Assembly (NCBI GenBank): GCA_022844345.1
Contig: JALHLU010000001.1
Span: forward strand, 62,001 to 126,000
Reading direction: 5' to 3'
DNA length: 64,000 nt
Source of the DNA: Hyphomonadaceae bacterium
Lineage (GTDB): Bacteria; Pseudomonadota; Alphaproteobacteria; Caulobacterales; Hyphomonadaceae
Under the pieces are notes generated by a model that was given only the letters and a program-made list of their open reading frames with translations, had not been told where the DNA came from and made no database searches. Positions 34,946-43,214 of the stretch are shown piece by piece (within the stretch, counting starts at the first letter, position 1; the number at the start of each line of letters is the position of its first letter). A program made the translations under genes and the position numbers.

Positions 34946-36750
34946 TCCTCATCCATCTTCAACGCCGCGACGAACGCCTCCTGCGGGATCTCCACCTTCC
35001 CGAACTGGCGCATGCGCTTCTTGCCCTCTTTCTGCTTGTCGAGGAGCTTGCGTTTGCGGCTGGCGTCGCCGCCATAGCATTTGGCCGTCACGTCCTTGCG
35101 CAGCGCGGAGATCGTCTCGCGCGCGATCACCTTGCCGCCGATCGCCGCCTGGATCGGGATCTTGAACATCTGACGCGGGATCAGGTCCTTCAGCTTCTCG
35201 CACATGGCGCGGCCGCGCTGTTCGGCGCGCGCGCGGTGCGTCAGCATGGAGAGCGCGTCGACCGGCTCGTCATTGACCAGCACCTGCAGCTTCACGAGGT
35301 CCCCCTCGCGGCGGCCGATCTGGTTGTAGTCGAACGAGGCATAGCCCTTCGAGATCGACTTGAGGCGGTCGTAGAAATCGAACACCACCTCGTTGAGCGG
35401 CAGCTCATAGCGGATCATCGCCCGCGCGCCGACATAGCTCATTTCCTTCTGGATGCCGCGCCGGTCCTGGCACAGCTTCAGAATGCCGCCGAGATATTCG
35501 TCGGGGGTGAAAATGGTGGCCTCGATCCACGGCTCATGGATGTCCACGATCGCCATCACATCCGGCATGTCGGCCGGATTGTGAAGGTCGATCGTCGAAC
35601 CGTCCCGCATGTGCAGTTCGTAAACCACCGACGGCGCCGTCGCGATCAGGTCGAGGTCGAACTCGCGGCTCAGGCGCTCCTGGATGATTTCGAGGTGCAG
35701 CAGACCCAGAAAGCCACAGCGGAAGCCGAAGCCAAGCGCCGCCGATGTCTCCATCTCATAGGTGAAGCTCGCGTCGTTGAGGCGCAGCTTGCCCATCGCA
35801 GCGCGCAGGTCCTCGAACTTCGCGGCGTCGACCGGGAAGAGGCCGCAGAACACGACGGGCTGCACTTCGCGGAAACCGGGCAGCGCCTCGAGCGCGGGCT
35901 TGCGCTCATCGGTGATGGTGTCGCCGACCGAGCAATCCGCCACAGTCTTGATCGAGGCGGTGAAGAAGCCGACTTCGCCCGGGCTCAGCTCATCGACATC
36001 GATCAGCTTGCCGGGCCGGAACACACCGACCCGGTCCAGCACGAAGTGCGCGCCGGTCTTCATCATCTGGATCGCCTGGCGCTTCTTGAGCGAGCCATCC
36101 ACGACCCGCACAATGACGACGACGCCGAGATAGGCGTCGTAATACGCGTCGACCAGCAGCGCCTTCAGCGGCGCACTGACGTCGCCCGTCTTCGGCGGCG
36201 GCAGGCGGGTGACGATGGCTTCGAGCACAGTGTCGACACCAAGACCGGTCTTGGCGGAAATCTCCAGCGCGTCGGAAGCGTCAATGCCGATCACGTCCTC
36301 GATCTGCTGCTTCACGCGCGGCACGTCGGCGGCCGGCAGGTCCACCTTGTTCAGAACGGGCACGATCTCGTGGTTTGCGTCGATGGCCTTGTAGACGTTG
36401 GCCAGCGTCTGGGCCTCCACGCCCTGCGAGCTGTCGACCACCAGCAGCGAGCCTTCGCAGGCCGCAAGGCAGCGCGAGACCTCATAGGCAAAGTCGACGT
36501 GGCCGGGCGTGTCCATCAGGTTGAGGACATAGGTTTGGCCATCCTGCGCCGTGTAGTCGAGGCGCACGGTCTGGGCCTTGATGGTGATGCCGCGCTCCTT
36601 CTCGATATCCATCGTATCGAGGACCTGTTCGGTCATTTCGCGCGCGGTGAGACCGCCCGTCATCTGGATGATGCGGTCCGCCAGCGTCGACTTGCCGTGG
36701 TCGATGTGGGCGATGATGGAGAAGTTTCTGATCTTGTCGCGGGGAGTCAT
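34942..36750 (-). CDS. lepA: Elongation factor 4 (LepA), ribosome-associated GTPase
   Basis: Protein of 602 residues, the standard length. GTPase motifs: [13 protein letters not shown] (G1), DTPGHVDF (G3) and [10 protein letters not shown] (G4). The C-terminal LepA-specific domain ends [20 protein letters not shown], which is diagnostic. EF4 back-translocates stalled ribosomes and helps initiation or ribosome assembly under stress. The start [20 protein letters not shown] is clear. No lepB or rnc follows; the usual lep neighbours are absent. Confidence 0.97.
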   Translation of the reverse strand: MTPRDKIRNFSIIAHIDHGKSTLADRIIQMTGGLTAREMTEQVLDTMDIEKERGITIKAQTVRLDYTAQDGQTYVLNLMDTPGHVDFAYEVSRCLAACEGSLLVVDSSQGVEAQTLANVYKAIDANHEIVPVLNKVDLPAADVPRVKQQIEDVIGIDASDALEISAKTGLGVDTVLEAIVTRLPPPKTGDVSAPLKALLVDAYYDAYLGVVVIVRVVDGSLKKRQAIQMMKTGAHFVLDRVGVFRPGKLIDVDELSPGEVGFFTASIKTVADCSVGDTITDERKPALEALPGFREVQPVVFCGLFPVDAAKFEDLRAAMGKLRLNDASFTYEMETSAALGFGFRCGFLGLLHLEIIQERLSREFDLDLIATAPSVVYELHMRDGSTIDLHNPADMPDVMAIVDIHEPWIEATIFTPDEYLGGILKLCQDRRGIQKEMSYVGARAMIRYELPLNEVVFDFYDRLKSISKGYASFDYNQIGRREGDLVKLQVLVNDEPVDALSMLTHRARAEQRGRAMCEKLKDLIPRQMFKIPIQAAIGGKVIARETISALRKDVTAKCYGGDASRKRKLLDKQKEGKKRMRQFGKVEIPQEAFVAALKMDED

Positions 36751-36896
36751 TTTTTGTTCCTTGGGAGCGGCGTCTAGCAGAAGGGTCGCGGGGGGCCAAG
36801 CAGGGCCTCTCGCGCAAGGTGCAGGACGCCGGATTCCCCTATTTTCCCGGACATTTCCGCCCGGGATTCTGGCACGTCAGTTGCCCGGTCCGGTGG

Positions 36897-37865
36897 ATGA
36901 CCCCACCTGACCGCCCCACCCCGGGCCGCCTTTCGCGTGCAGCACGAACCCCGGCCTGGCTGATCGCCGGGCTCGCATTGGGCGCGCTGGCAATTCTCGG
37001 ACTGGCCATCCTGCTCGGGATAGGTCGGCCAACCGCCGATGACGACCGGGCTATCGCCGCCCGCGAACACCCCTCCCAGCATACCCCGGAGGCCCTCGCC
37101 GCCATGCCCGCGCCGGGCCCGGTGGCCGACGCAGAGGCCGAGGCCGCGTCAGCCGCAGCCGCGTCAGCCGCCGCGCTGCCACAGATGGGCGAGGCCTTCA
37201 TCGACCGGTTCGACCGCGCGGACATCACCAACCGCTGGTTCATCTCCGATGGCTGGTCAAACGGCCCGTGGATGGTCAATGACTGGCGCGCCAGCGAGGT
37301 CGAACTCACGCCCGCCGGCCTCACCCTGCACCTGCGCAAGAACCCGGAAGGGTCCGAGTGGGCCTATGGCGCCGGCGAGATCCGCACGCACGACTTCTTC
37401 CGCTACGGCTATTTCGAAGCGCGCATGCGCGTGCCACGCGGCAGCGGTGTGATCACCGGCCTGTTCACCTATGCCGACCGCACAGACAAGCTGCGCCCCA
37501 ACGAGATCGATATCGAGATTCTCGGCCGCGATACCGGGGCGGCGGAACTGACGCTGCACGAGAACGGGAAGGCCACCTGGCACAAGCATCGTCTGTCGTT
37601 CGATTCAGCCGGCGGCTTCCACACCTATGGCTTCGACTGGCAGCCCGGCTATGTCCGCTGGTATGTGGACGGCAAGCTTGTCCACGCCGAAACCGGCGGC
37701 GCCGCCCAGCGACTGGTCCGGCCACAGCAATTGCTCGTCAGCCTGTGGGGCAGCAAGAAGCTCGGCGCCTGGGCGGGAGAGCTGAACCCCTCCGAAGGAC
37801 CCTGGCGGCTCGACCTTGCCTGCATCGCCTATGCGCCGTCCTACTCCGGCCCGCTGTGCGACTGA
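36897..37865 (+). CDS. Membrane-anchored glycoside hydrolase family 16 protein
   Basis: Protein of 322 residues. An N-terminal membrane anchor (LIAGLALGALAILGLAILLGI) precedes an Ala-rich linker and a GH16 beta-jelly roll. NEIDIEILG contains the catalytic ExDxE signature, with FFRYGYFEARMRVPRG before and FHTYGFDWQPGYVRWYVDGKLV after, all typical of the family. GH16 enzymes cut or transfer beta-1,3/1,4-glucans, agars or related polymers; some act on cell envelopes. The ATG at 36897 is chosen because the GTG extension is not coding-like. Confidence 0.88.
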   Translation: MTPPDRPTPGRLSRAARTPAWLIAGLALGALAILGLAILLGIGRPTADDDRAIAAREHPSQHTPEALAAMPAPGPVADAEAEAASAAAASAAALPQMGEAFIDRFDRADITNRWFISDGWSNGPWMVNDWRASEVELTPAGLTLHLRKNPEGSEWAYGAGEIRTHDFFRYGYFEARMRVPRGSGVITGLFTYADRTDKLRPNEIDIEILGRDTGAAELTLHENGKATWHKHRLSFDSAGGFHTYGFDWQPGYVRWYVDGKLVHAETGGAAQRLVRPQQLLVSLWGSKKLGAWAGELNPSEGPWRLDLACIAYAPSYSGPLCD

Positions 37866-37985
37866 ACCCGTAGGACGATCCCTGGTTGTAGGTCGTGACC
37901 GGATCGACGCCCTCGGCGAAGGCGGCGTAGGATGTGCCGCTCGTGGTTCCGCTCTGCCAGTGAAATCGAGAGCGGCATTCCGCAG
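37866..37985 (-). pseudogene. Possible antisense coding remnant
   Basis: On the minus strand one frame reads SGTTSGTSYAAFAEGVDPV followed by TTYNQGSSYGFSR with strongly GC-ending codons. That looks like real protein sequence, but a stop lies a few codons upstream and the downstream part runs into the GH16 gene. I read it as a decayed fragment of a lost gene. The family is not recognisable. Intergenic chance is the alternative. Confidence 0.25.
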
Positions 37986-38136
37986 GGGATTGGGGTCTTT
38001 AGCGCTTTGTATCTGACACCTTGTTGATCGCGGGCGGCTTCAGGCGCGTTGCCGGGATCGCGACTTTCCGGTATCAATTTGTCCATCAGCGACGATCCCG
38101 GAGATGGATCGCGCGACCACGCTGGAAGGACATCAC

Positions 38137-40125
38137 ATGAAAGCCAGAACCCTTGGGCTTGCGCTGGCCTCGGCCGCCGCAGTCGCCATGATCGCGACGG
38201 GTGTTGTCGCCAACGGCCAGGTGGCCGGCGCGAACGTCGCGGCGACGCAGGTAAAGGCGCCGGAGCGGGCCGACAATTTCCGGCTCGTCGACCAGAACTC
38301 GCGCGCGCACCTTCTGGCCTATTACAAATACGCCCCCGCAATCGTGATCGTCAGCCACGTGACCGCCTCGGCGCAGATGAATGACGCGGCGCTGGCCCTC
38401 CGCAACCTGCAGGCCTCCTTCAAGACCTCCGGCGCGGAACTCCTCTTCATCAACTCCACCCCCGGCGTGAAGCGCGAAGACATCTCCGCCGACATGAAGG
38501 CGCTCGGCCTCGACGCCCCCGTGATGATGGACGACACGCAGCTGGTCGGCGAAAGCCTCGGCATCAGCCGCGTCGCGCAGGCGCTGGTGATCGACCCCAA
38601 GACCTGGAAGATCGTCTATTCCGGCCCCATCGCGGGCCACCTCTCCGGCAAGACCGGCGGCAACACGACCGCCTACGTCGCCGACGCCGTCGCCGCGCTG
38701 GTCAAGGGCGAACCGGTGAAGATCGCCACGGCCGAACTCGCAACACCCGTCATCGCCTTCCCGAACCGCGAAGCGAAAGCCACGCACGCCAGGATCTCCT
38801 ATGAGACCGACGTCTCCCCGATCCTCGCGAAGAACTGCGTGGCCTGCCACTCCGAAGGCGGCATCGGCCCCTTCGCGATGGACAGCTACGAGAAGGTCAA
38901 GCAGTGGTCCGGCATGATCCGCGAGTCGATCCGCACGGATCGCATGCCGCCCTTCCACGCCGACCCGCATGTGGGTTCGTTCACCGGCGACATGAACCTG
39001 ACGGCGAAAGACACGCAGACCCTGATCCACTGGATCGAGGCCGGCGCGCCCCGCGGCGCGGGCTCAGACCCGCTGAAGATCAACGCCAAGCCCGCCCCTG
39101 AATGGGAGCTTGGAACGCCTGACTACATCATCGAACTCCCGGCCTACGCCGTTCCCGCCTCGGGCGTGGTCGACTACCAGAATCCGGTCGTCCTCAACCA
39201 GCTGCCCGAAGGCCGCTGGCTGCGCGCCTCCACGGTGAAGCCGTCGGACCGCCAGGCCGTGCACCACCTGCTCTCCAACGGCGTGGGCGGCTATGCCGTC
39301 GGCGCCGAGACCTCGAAATATCCCGACGGCACCGGCACCTGGGTCGCCCCGGGCCAGAAGTTCCAGTTCCAGATGCACTACACGCCCTATGGCAAGGAAA
39401 CGGTCGAGAAGACCCGCGTTGGTCTTTACTTCTATCCGGAAGGCTCACCGCCCGAGATCATGCGCCGTTCCGCCGTCGTGCTGAACGCGGGCATCGAAAT
39501 CCCGCCCAACACGCCGCGTCACGAGGAGGTCGCCTACATCACCTTCCCCGAGAAGGCGACGCTGTACTCAGTGTTCCCGCACGCCCACTATCGCGGCGAG
39601 AGCATGGCGATCTCCCTGCTCAAGCCGGGCGCGGCGAGCGAGGAGCTGATCCTCTCTATCCCGAAATACGACTTCAACTGGCAGCGCGGCTATGACTTCA
39701 AGCAGCCGATCAGCATCGCGCCGGGCACCAAGCTGATCACACGCTACGTCTACGACAACTCCAAACACAATCCAGCCAACCCTGACCCGACGATCAAGGT
39801 CACCTGGGGCGAACAGTCGTGGGAAGAAATGCAGTACACCGCGCTCGGCTTCCGCTGGGACGATGAAACGGTCGCCAACCGCAAGAACGACTACCAGACC
39901 CGCCTCGAGGAGTCGCGCACCATCGGCATGATGGACACGAACGTCGACGGCAAGGTCGCCAAGGAAGAAGTTCGCGGCCGCATGTCCCAGATGCTCCTCT
40001 CCAACTGGGACCGCGTCGATCTCGACAAGGACGGCTTCATCAGCGCCAGCGAGATGGGTCCGATCAACCAGCAGATGAACGGCCGCATCCGCGCCGCGCA
40101 GGAACAGCAGAGCGTCGGCCAGTAG
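38137..40125 (+). CDS. Secreted redoxin-like/cytochrome c/copper monooxygenase/EF-hand fusion
   Basis: Protein of 662 residues with a signal peptide (MKARTLGLALASAAAVAMIA). Residues about 40-190 resemble a thioredoxin/AhpC-type redoxin without an active-site CxxC. NCVACHSEGGIGPF near 233-246 is a haem c site. Residues about 330-570 look like a copper type II ascorbate-dependent monooxygenase pair of domains: the His pair in RQAVHHLLSNG, His in FQMHYTPYG and the HxH of FPHAHYRGESM are candidate copper ligands. Two C-terminal EF-hands (DTNVDGKVAKEE, DLDKDGFISASE) end the protein. Such fusions occur in aquatic bacteria; the substrate is unknown. GGAAGGA supports the ATG at 38137 over that at 38104. 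Confidence 0.82.
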   Translation: MKARTLGLALASAAAVAMIATGVVANGQVAGANVAATQVKAPERADNFRLVDQNSRAHLLAYYKYAPAIVIVSHVTASAQMNDAALALRNLQASFKTSGAELLFINSTPGVKREDISADMKALGLDAPVMMDDTQLVGESLGISRVAQALVIDPKTWKIVYSGPIAGHLSGKTGGNTTAYVADAVAALVKGEPVKIATAELATPVIAFPNREAKATHARISYETDVSPILAKNCVACHSEGGIGPFAMDSYEKVKQWSGMIRESIRTDRMPPFHADPHVGSFTGDMNLTAKDTQTLIHWIEAGAPRGAGSDPLKINAKPAPEWELGTPDYIIELPAYAVPASGVVDYQNPVVLNQLPEGRWLRASTVKPSDRQAVHHLLSNGVGGYAVGAETSKYPDGTGTWVAPGQKFQFQMHYTPYGKETVEKTRVGLYFYPEGSPPEIMRRSAVVLNAGIEIPPNTPRHEEVAYITFPEKATLYSVFPHAHYRGESMAISLLKPGAASEELILSIPKYDFNWQRGYDFKQPISIAPGTKLITRYVYDNSKHNPANPDPTIKVTWGEQSWEEMQYTALGFRWDDETVANRKNDYQTRLEESRTIGMMDTNVDGKVAKEEVRGRMSQMLLSNWDRVDLDKDGFISASEMGPINQQMNGRIRAAQEQQSVGQ

Positions 40126-40150
40126 ACGCTCTTGCTCCGGCAAAATGAAA

Positions 40151-40184
40151 CAGGCGGACCCGCAAGGTCCGCCTGTTTTCGTTT
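40151..40184 (+). terminator. Rho-independent terminator of the copper monooxygenase gene
   Basis: CAGGCGGACC-CGCAA-GGTCCGCCTG is a perfect ten-base stem with a five-base loop, followed by TTTTCGTTTG. It starts 26 bases after the stop codon, making this the clearest intrinsic terminator in the window. Confidence 0.88.
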
Positions 40185-40208
40185 GTATTCCCGACCAGTG
40201 AGCCTGGC

Positions 40209-40346
40209 CCCTCGTGGTTCGACGGGCGCATGGCTGCGCCATGCTGCTCACCATGAGGGTCCTTCGATAGCAGTTGTACCCTGAGCCCTCATGGTGAGCA
40301 GTAACGACATGCCACGCATGGCGTTACGTCCGTCGAACCACGAGGG
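40209..40346. repeat. Paired REP-like inverted repeat element
   Basis: Two copies of one unit lie head to head. CCCTCGTGGTTCGACGG (40209-40225) pairs perfectly with 40330-40346, and CTGCTCACCATGAGGG (40244-40259) with 40286-40301. Each half also contains its own small stem (GGCGCA..TGCGCC on the left, GTAACG..CGTTAC on the right), and each unit folds on itself because CCTCGTGGT and ACCATGAGG are near-complementary. The result is a cloverleaf- or cruciform-capable element between convergent genes, of a type known to be scattered in alphaproteobacterial genomes. Confidence 0.85.
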
Positions 40347-40355
40347 CGGCCGCGC

Positions 40356-41378
40356 TCAGACCGGCTTCAGCCTGTGATGAACGACGCCCCACTCATTGCC
40401 GCCGGCATGGCCGAACAGCCCGGCCGTGGCGAGGAAGAACAGCCGCCAGCGGTTCTCCCACAGGCGCGCGTCCGCGCCGTAGACTTGTCCAAGGATCGCG
40501 CGGATCGCCTCGCGATTGGCGTCGAAATTCTTCAGCCAGTCGAGCGCCGTGCGCTCGTAGTTCTTGCCGTTCCACCACCAGTCCTGCTCCACCGCGAACA
40601 GGTCCGGGAAGTTCGCGATCAGGTCCCGGCTCGGCATCACGCCGCCCGCGAAGAAGTGGTGCGCCACCCAGTCGGCAGGATCGTTGACGTCGAAGCGATA
40701 CGGCGCAGTGCGATGCGCGAACACATGCATGAACATGCGGCCATCAGGCTTGATCCACCGGCGGCAACGTTCCAGCAGCGCCCGCCAGTTCGACATGTGC
40801 TCGAACATTTCCACCGACACGATACGATCGAACGTCTCGTCCGTGTCGAAGACGTTCATGTCCGCCGTCACGATGCGCAGGTTGGTGATGCCCTGCCGCG
40901 CGGCGCTGGCCTCGATATGGGCGCGCTGGCTGGCTGAATTCGACACCGCCGTGATCGTCGCGCCGGGGTAGCGCGCCGCCATGAACAGCGACATAGACCC
41001 CCAGCCGCAACCAAGCTCAAGGATATGCTGGCCATCGGCGAGCGCAGCATTTGTGCAGGTCGCCGTCAGCGCCCGCACCTCTGCCGCCTCCAGAGTGTCG
41101 CCCGCCTCATAGAGACAGCTCGAATACTTGAAGCGAGGCCCAAGGCACAACGCGAAGAACTCCGCCGGCACTTCGTAATGCTGCGCGTTGGCGTCCGCCG
41201 TATGCGTCGCGATCGGATGATTGCGCATCTCCTCCGCAAAGCGCGCGGACGCATCAGCCGGCGTGTGTCTCAACTGCCGGCGTACATTGCCGACCAGGAA
41301 CGACACCGCACCCTTGCGCACGATGTCCGGCAGGGGCGCGCCCTCGAACGCGATGATCGCACGTGACACCAGGCTCAT
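40356..41378 (-). CDS. Cyclopropane-fatty-acyl-phospholipid synthase family methyltransferase
   Basis: Protein of 340 residues. THTADANAQHYEVPAEFFAL and FKYSSCLYEAGDTLEAAEV are typical entry motifs of CFA synthases, and ILELGCGWGSMSLFMAARYP is motif I for SAM. VSVEMFEHMSNW keeps the active-site Glu region, and WWWNGKNYERTALDWLKNFD is near the C-terminus. It should methylate or cyclopropanate unsaturated acyl chains, or act on a related lipid. It overlaps the upstream DUF1295 gene by four bases, a pairing seen in other proteobacteria and consistent with a joint lipid-modifying role. Confidence 0.88.
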   Translation of the reverse strand: MSLVSRAIIAFEGAPLPDIVRKGAVSFLVGNVRRQLRHTPADASARFAEEMRNHPIATHTADANAQHYEVPAEFFALCLGPRFKYSSCLYEAGDTLEAAEVRALTATCTNAALADGQHILELGCGWGSMSLFMAARYPGATITAVSNSASQRAHIEASAARQGITNLRIVTADMNVFDTDETFDRIVSVEMFEHMSNWRALLERCRRWIKPDGRMFMHVFAHRTAPYRFDVNDPADWVAHHFFAGGVMPSRDLIANFPDLFAVEQDWWWNGKNYERTALDWLKNFDANREAIRAILGQVYGADARLWENRWRLFFLATAGLFGHAGGNEWGVVHHRLKPV

Positions 41379-42178
41379 GCCGATACTTTCTTCGGGGGCC
41401 GCGGAAAGAATGCGCTGACCCGGCGCTGATATGCGCGAAATCTGTCACCGCGGCTGGCGAGCATCGCCTTCTCCAGCGCCGGCACGCCGGTGCCAAAGCG
41501 CAGCAGCAGGAACATCATCACCGGCGCAACCAGCGTCGCCCAGCTCCATGCCACGGACGGATCTAGCGCGATCACCGGATAGGCAAGCCAGGTGACCCAT
41601 TCGAAGAAATAATTGGGATGGCGCGACCAGCCCCACATTCCCTTGTCCATGATGTCGCCATGCTGCGCTGTCTTGCGGAACCGGCGCATCTGTTCGTCGG
41701 CCATGCCCTCACCAACGATCCCCGCCGCAAGCATCGCGGCTCCCAACAAATCCCGCAGGCCAAGTTCGGCTCCCACGCCGCCATGGCTCGCTGCGAAAAC
41801 CGAAAGGCTCAACAGCGCCGCGGCCGGCGCCTGCACGATGCAAAGCAGATACATGTTGCGCTGGAACGCCCCGCCCCATTCGGTGCGCAGGCCTGCATAG
41901 CGCCTGTCCTCGTGCCTGTCCTTGGCGACGCGGTGCGCGATGTAGCCGCCCAGCCGCACCGACCAAACCGCCGCCAGCGCCGCGACCAGGTATTGCCGCG
42001 CCACGCTTTCCGCCGGTCCCGGCCAAAGCGCGGCCGTGACACACGCCGCCCCGGCCCCGAATGTCCAGAACACGTCGACCCAGCCGCCATTGCGGGTTCC
42101 CAACTGGACAAGCCAGGCCGCAGACATGACCAGCGCCATGCCTGCGAATACGGTAAGAATGGCGTCGAATGGGTTCAC
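41375..42178 (-). CDS. DUF1295 (steroid 5-alpha-reductase-like) membrane protein
   Basis: Protein of 267 residues with about six membrane segments. MWGWSRHPNYFFEWVTW is the hallmark of DUF1295 and the related isoprenylcysteine methyltransferase/steroid 5-alpha-reductase fold; RNGGWVDVFWTFGAGAA also fits the family. It starts at GTG 42178 (MNPFDAILTVFAG); the longer ORF covers the promoter. The ATGA overlap with the cyclopropane synthase-like gene shows an operon. Together they may modify membrane fatty acids, the reductase-like partner supplying or using an electron pair; this is inference. Confidence 0.85.
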   Translation of the reverse strand: MNPFDAILTVFAGMALVMSAAWLVQLGTRNGGWVDVFWTFGAGAACVTAALWPGPAESVARQYLVAALAAVWSVRLGGYIAHRVAKDRHEDRRYAGLRTEWGGAFQRNMYLLCIVQAPAAALLSLSVFAASHGGVGAELGLRDLLGAAMLAAGIVGEGMADEQMRRFRKTAQHGDIMDKGMWGWSRHPNYFFEWVTWLAYPVIALDPSVAWSWATLVAPVMMFLLLRFGTGVPALEKAMLASRGDRFRAYQRRVSAFFPRPPKKVSA

Positions 42179-42259
42179 GGTTGACTGTACGCGCCCTTGA
42201 TGCTGACGGATCAGGCAGAAGGATTGCGGACTGCCGTCACAGACCGGTATGCCGAACCA

Positions 42260-42378
42260 GACCCCCACCTGTCCGCCCCCTAAACGGGGCGGGACCTTGT
42301 TTCACGAACTTACCTCGCATTTGAGGGCGGTGGCGCATCAGGGTTCCGCCCCGTTTAGGGGGCGGACAGGTGGGGGTC
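42260..42378. repeat. Perfect 33-base inverted repeat (paired REP element)
   Basis: The arms at 42260-42292 and 42346-42378 are exact reverse complements over 33 bases, separated by a 53-base spacer. Each arm contains its own hairpin, CCGCCCC-CTAAAC-GGGGCGG. This is the architecture of two REP sequences facing each other (a REPIN/BIME unit). It lies in the promoter region between the divergent DUF1295 gene and the ABC transporter. A related single unit occurs inside uvrD. Confidence 0.88.
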
Positions 42379-42443
42379 TCTATCACCGTGTTCCGCCGTT
42401 TGCGATTGCCCCCGCTGGCGGGTCAGAACAGGACGAGGACAGC

Positions 42444-43214
42444 ATGTCCATCAGCTCAACGCCAACGGGCCTGAAGGTCACCGGCCTCGCCAAGAGTTTC
42501 GGCGGCAAGCGCGCCGTGGACGGCATCGACTTCGAGGTCCGGAGCGGCGAACTCTACGCCCTGCTCGGCCCCAATGGCGCGGGTAAAACCACGACCCTGC
42601 GCATGATCGCGGGTCTGCTCAACGCCGACGCCGGCCATGTCGAAGTGTTCGGCGTCGATGCCCGCCGCGATCCGCTGGGCGCCAAGCGGATGATCGCCTG
42701 GCTGCCCGACGAGCCCCTGCTCTATGACAAGCTGACCGCGTGGGAATATCTCGAGTTCGTCGCCGGCCTGTGGGACGTCGATCCCGCTGAGTCGCGCCGG
42801 CGCGCCGAGGATCTCCTGCGCCTTCTCGGCCTGTGGGAGAACCGCAATGACCGCTGCGAGACTTTCTCGCGCGGCATGAAGCAGAAGGCCGTGCTCGCCG
42901 GCGCTCTCATCCACGAGCCAAAGCTGCTGATGCTGGACGAGCCGTTGACCGGCCTTGATGCAGCGGCCAGCCGCCTGGTGAAAGATCTGATCCGCGAACG
43001 TGTCGCCGCCGGCGCAGCCGTGATCCTGACCACGCACATCCTAGAGGTTGCCGAGCGCATGGCCGACCGCATCGGCATCATCAAGGATGGCAAGCTGCTC
43101 ACCGAAGGCAGCCTCGGCGACCTCCAGGGCTTTGCTGGCGCGCAGGGCCAGTCGCTGGAAGACGTCTTCCTGTCGCTCACCGCCCGCACCGCCCCGGATG
43201 CCACGCCCGCATGA
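42444..43214 (+). CDS. ABC transporter ATP-binding protein
   Basis: Protein of 256 residues. Walker A is LLGPNGAGKTTTLRMIAGLL, the signature FSRGMKQKAVLAGAL (a variant of LSGGQ common in exporters of this class), Walker B LLMLDEPLTGLDAAA, and the switch His is in ILTTHILE. It drives the permease encoded by the next gene, whose ATG overlaps its stop (ATGA). The pair belongs to the ABC-2-like export group with one ATPase and one large membrane protein. The ATG at 42444 follows GGACGAGGAC. Confidence 0.93.
   Translation: MSISSTPTGLKVTGLAKSFGGKRAVDGIDFEVRSGELYALLGPNGAGKTTTLRMIAGLLNADAGHVEVFGVDARRDPLGAKRMIAWLPDEPLLYDKLTAWEYLEFVAGLWDVDPAESRRRAEDLLRLLGLWENRNDRCETFSRGMKQKAVLAGALIHEPKLLMLDEPLTGLDAAASRLVKDLIRERVAAGAAVILTTHILEVAERMADRIGIIKDGKLLTEGSLGDLQGFAGAQGQSLEDVFLSLTARTAPDATPA

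Noticed and set aside
35236-36777. Antisense ORF of 513 residues opposite lepA
   Set aside because: Composition shadow of the conserved lepA reading frame (His/Arg/Val-rich, no motifs).
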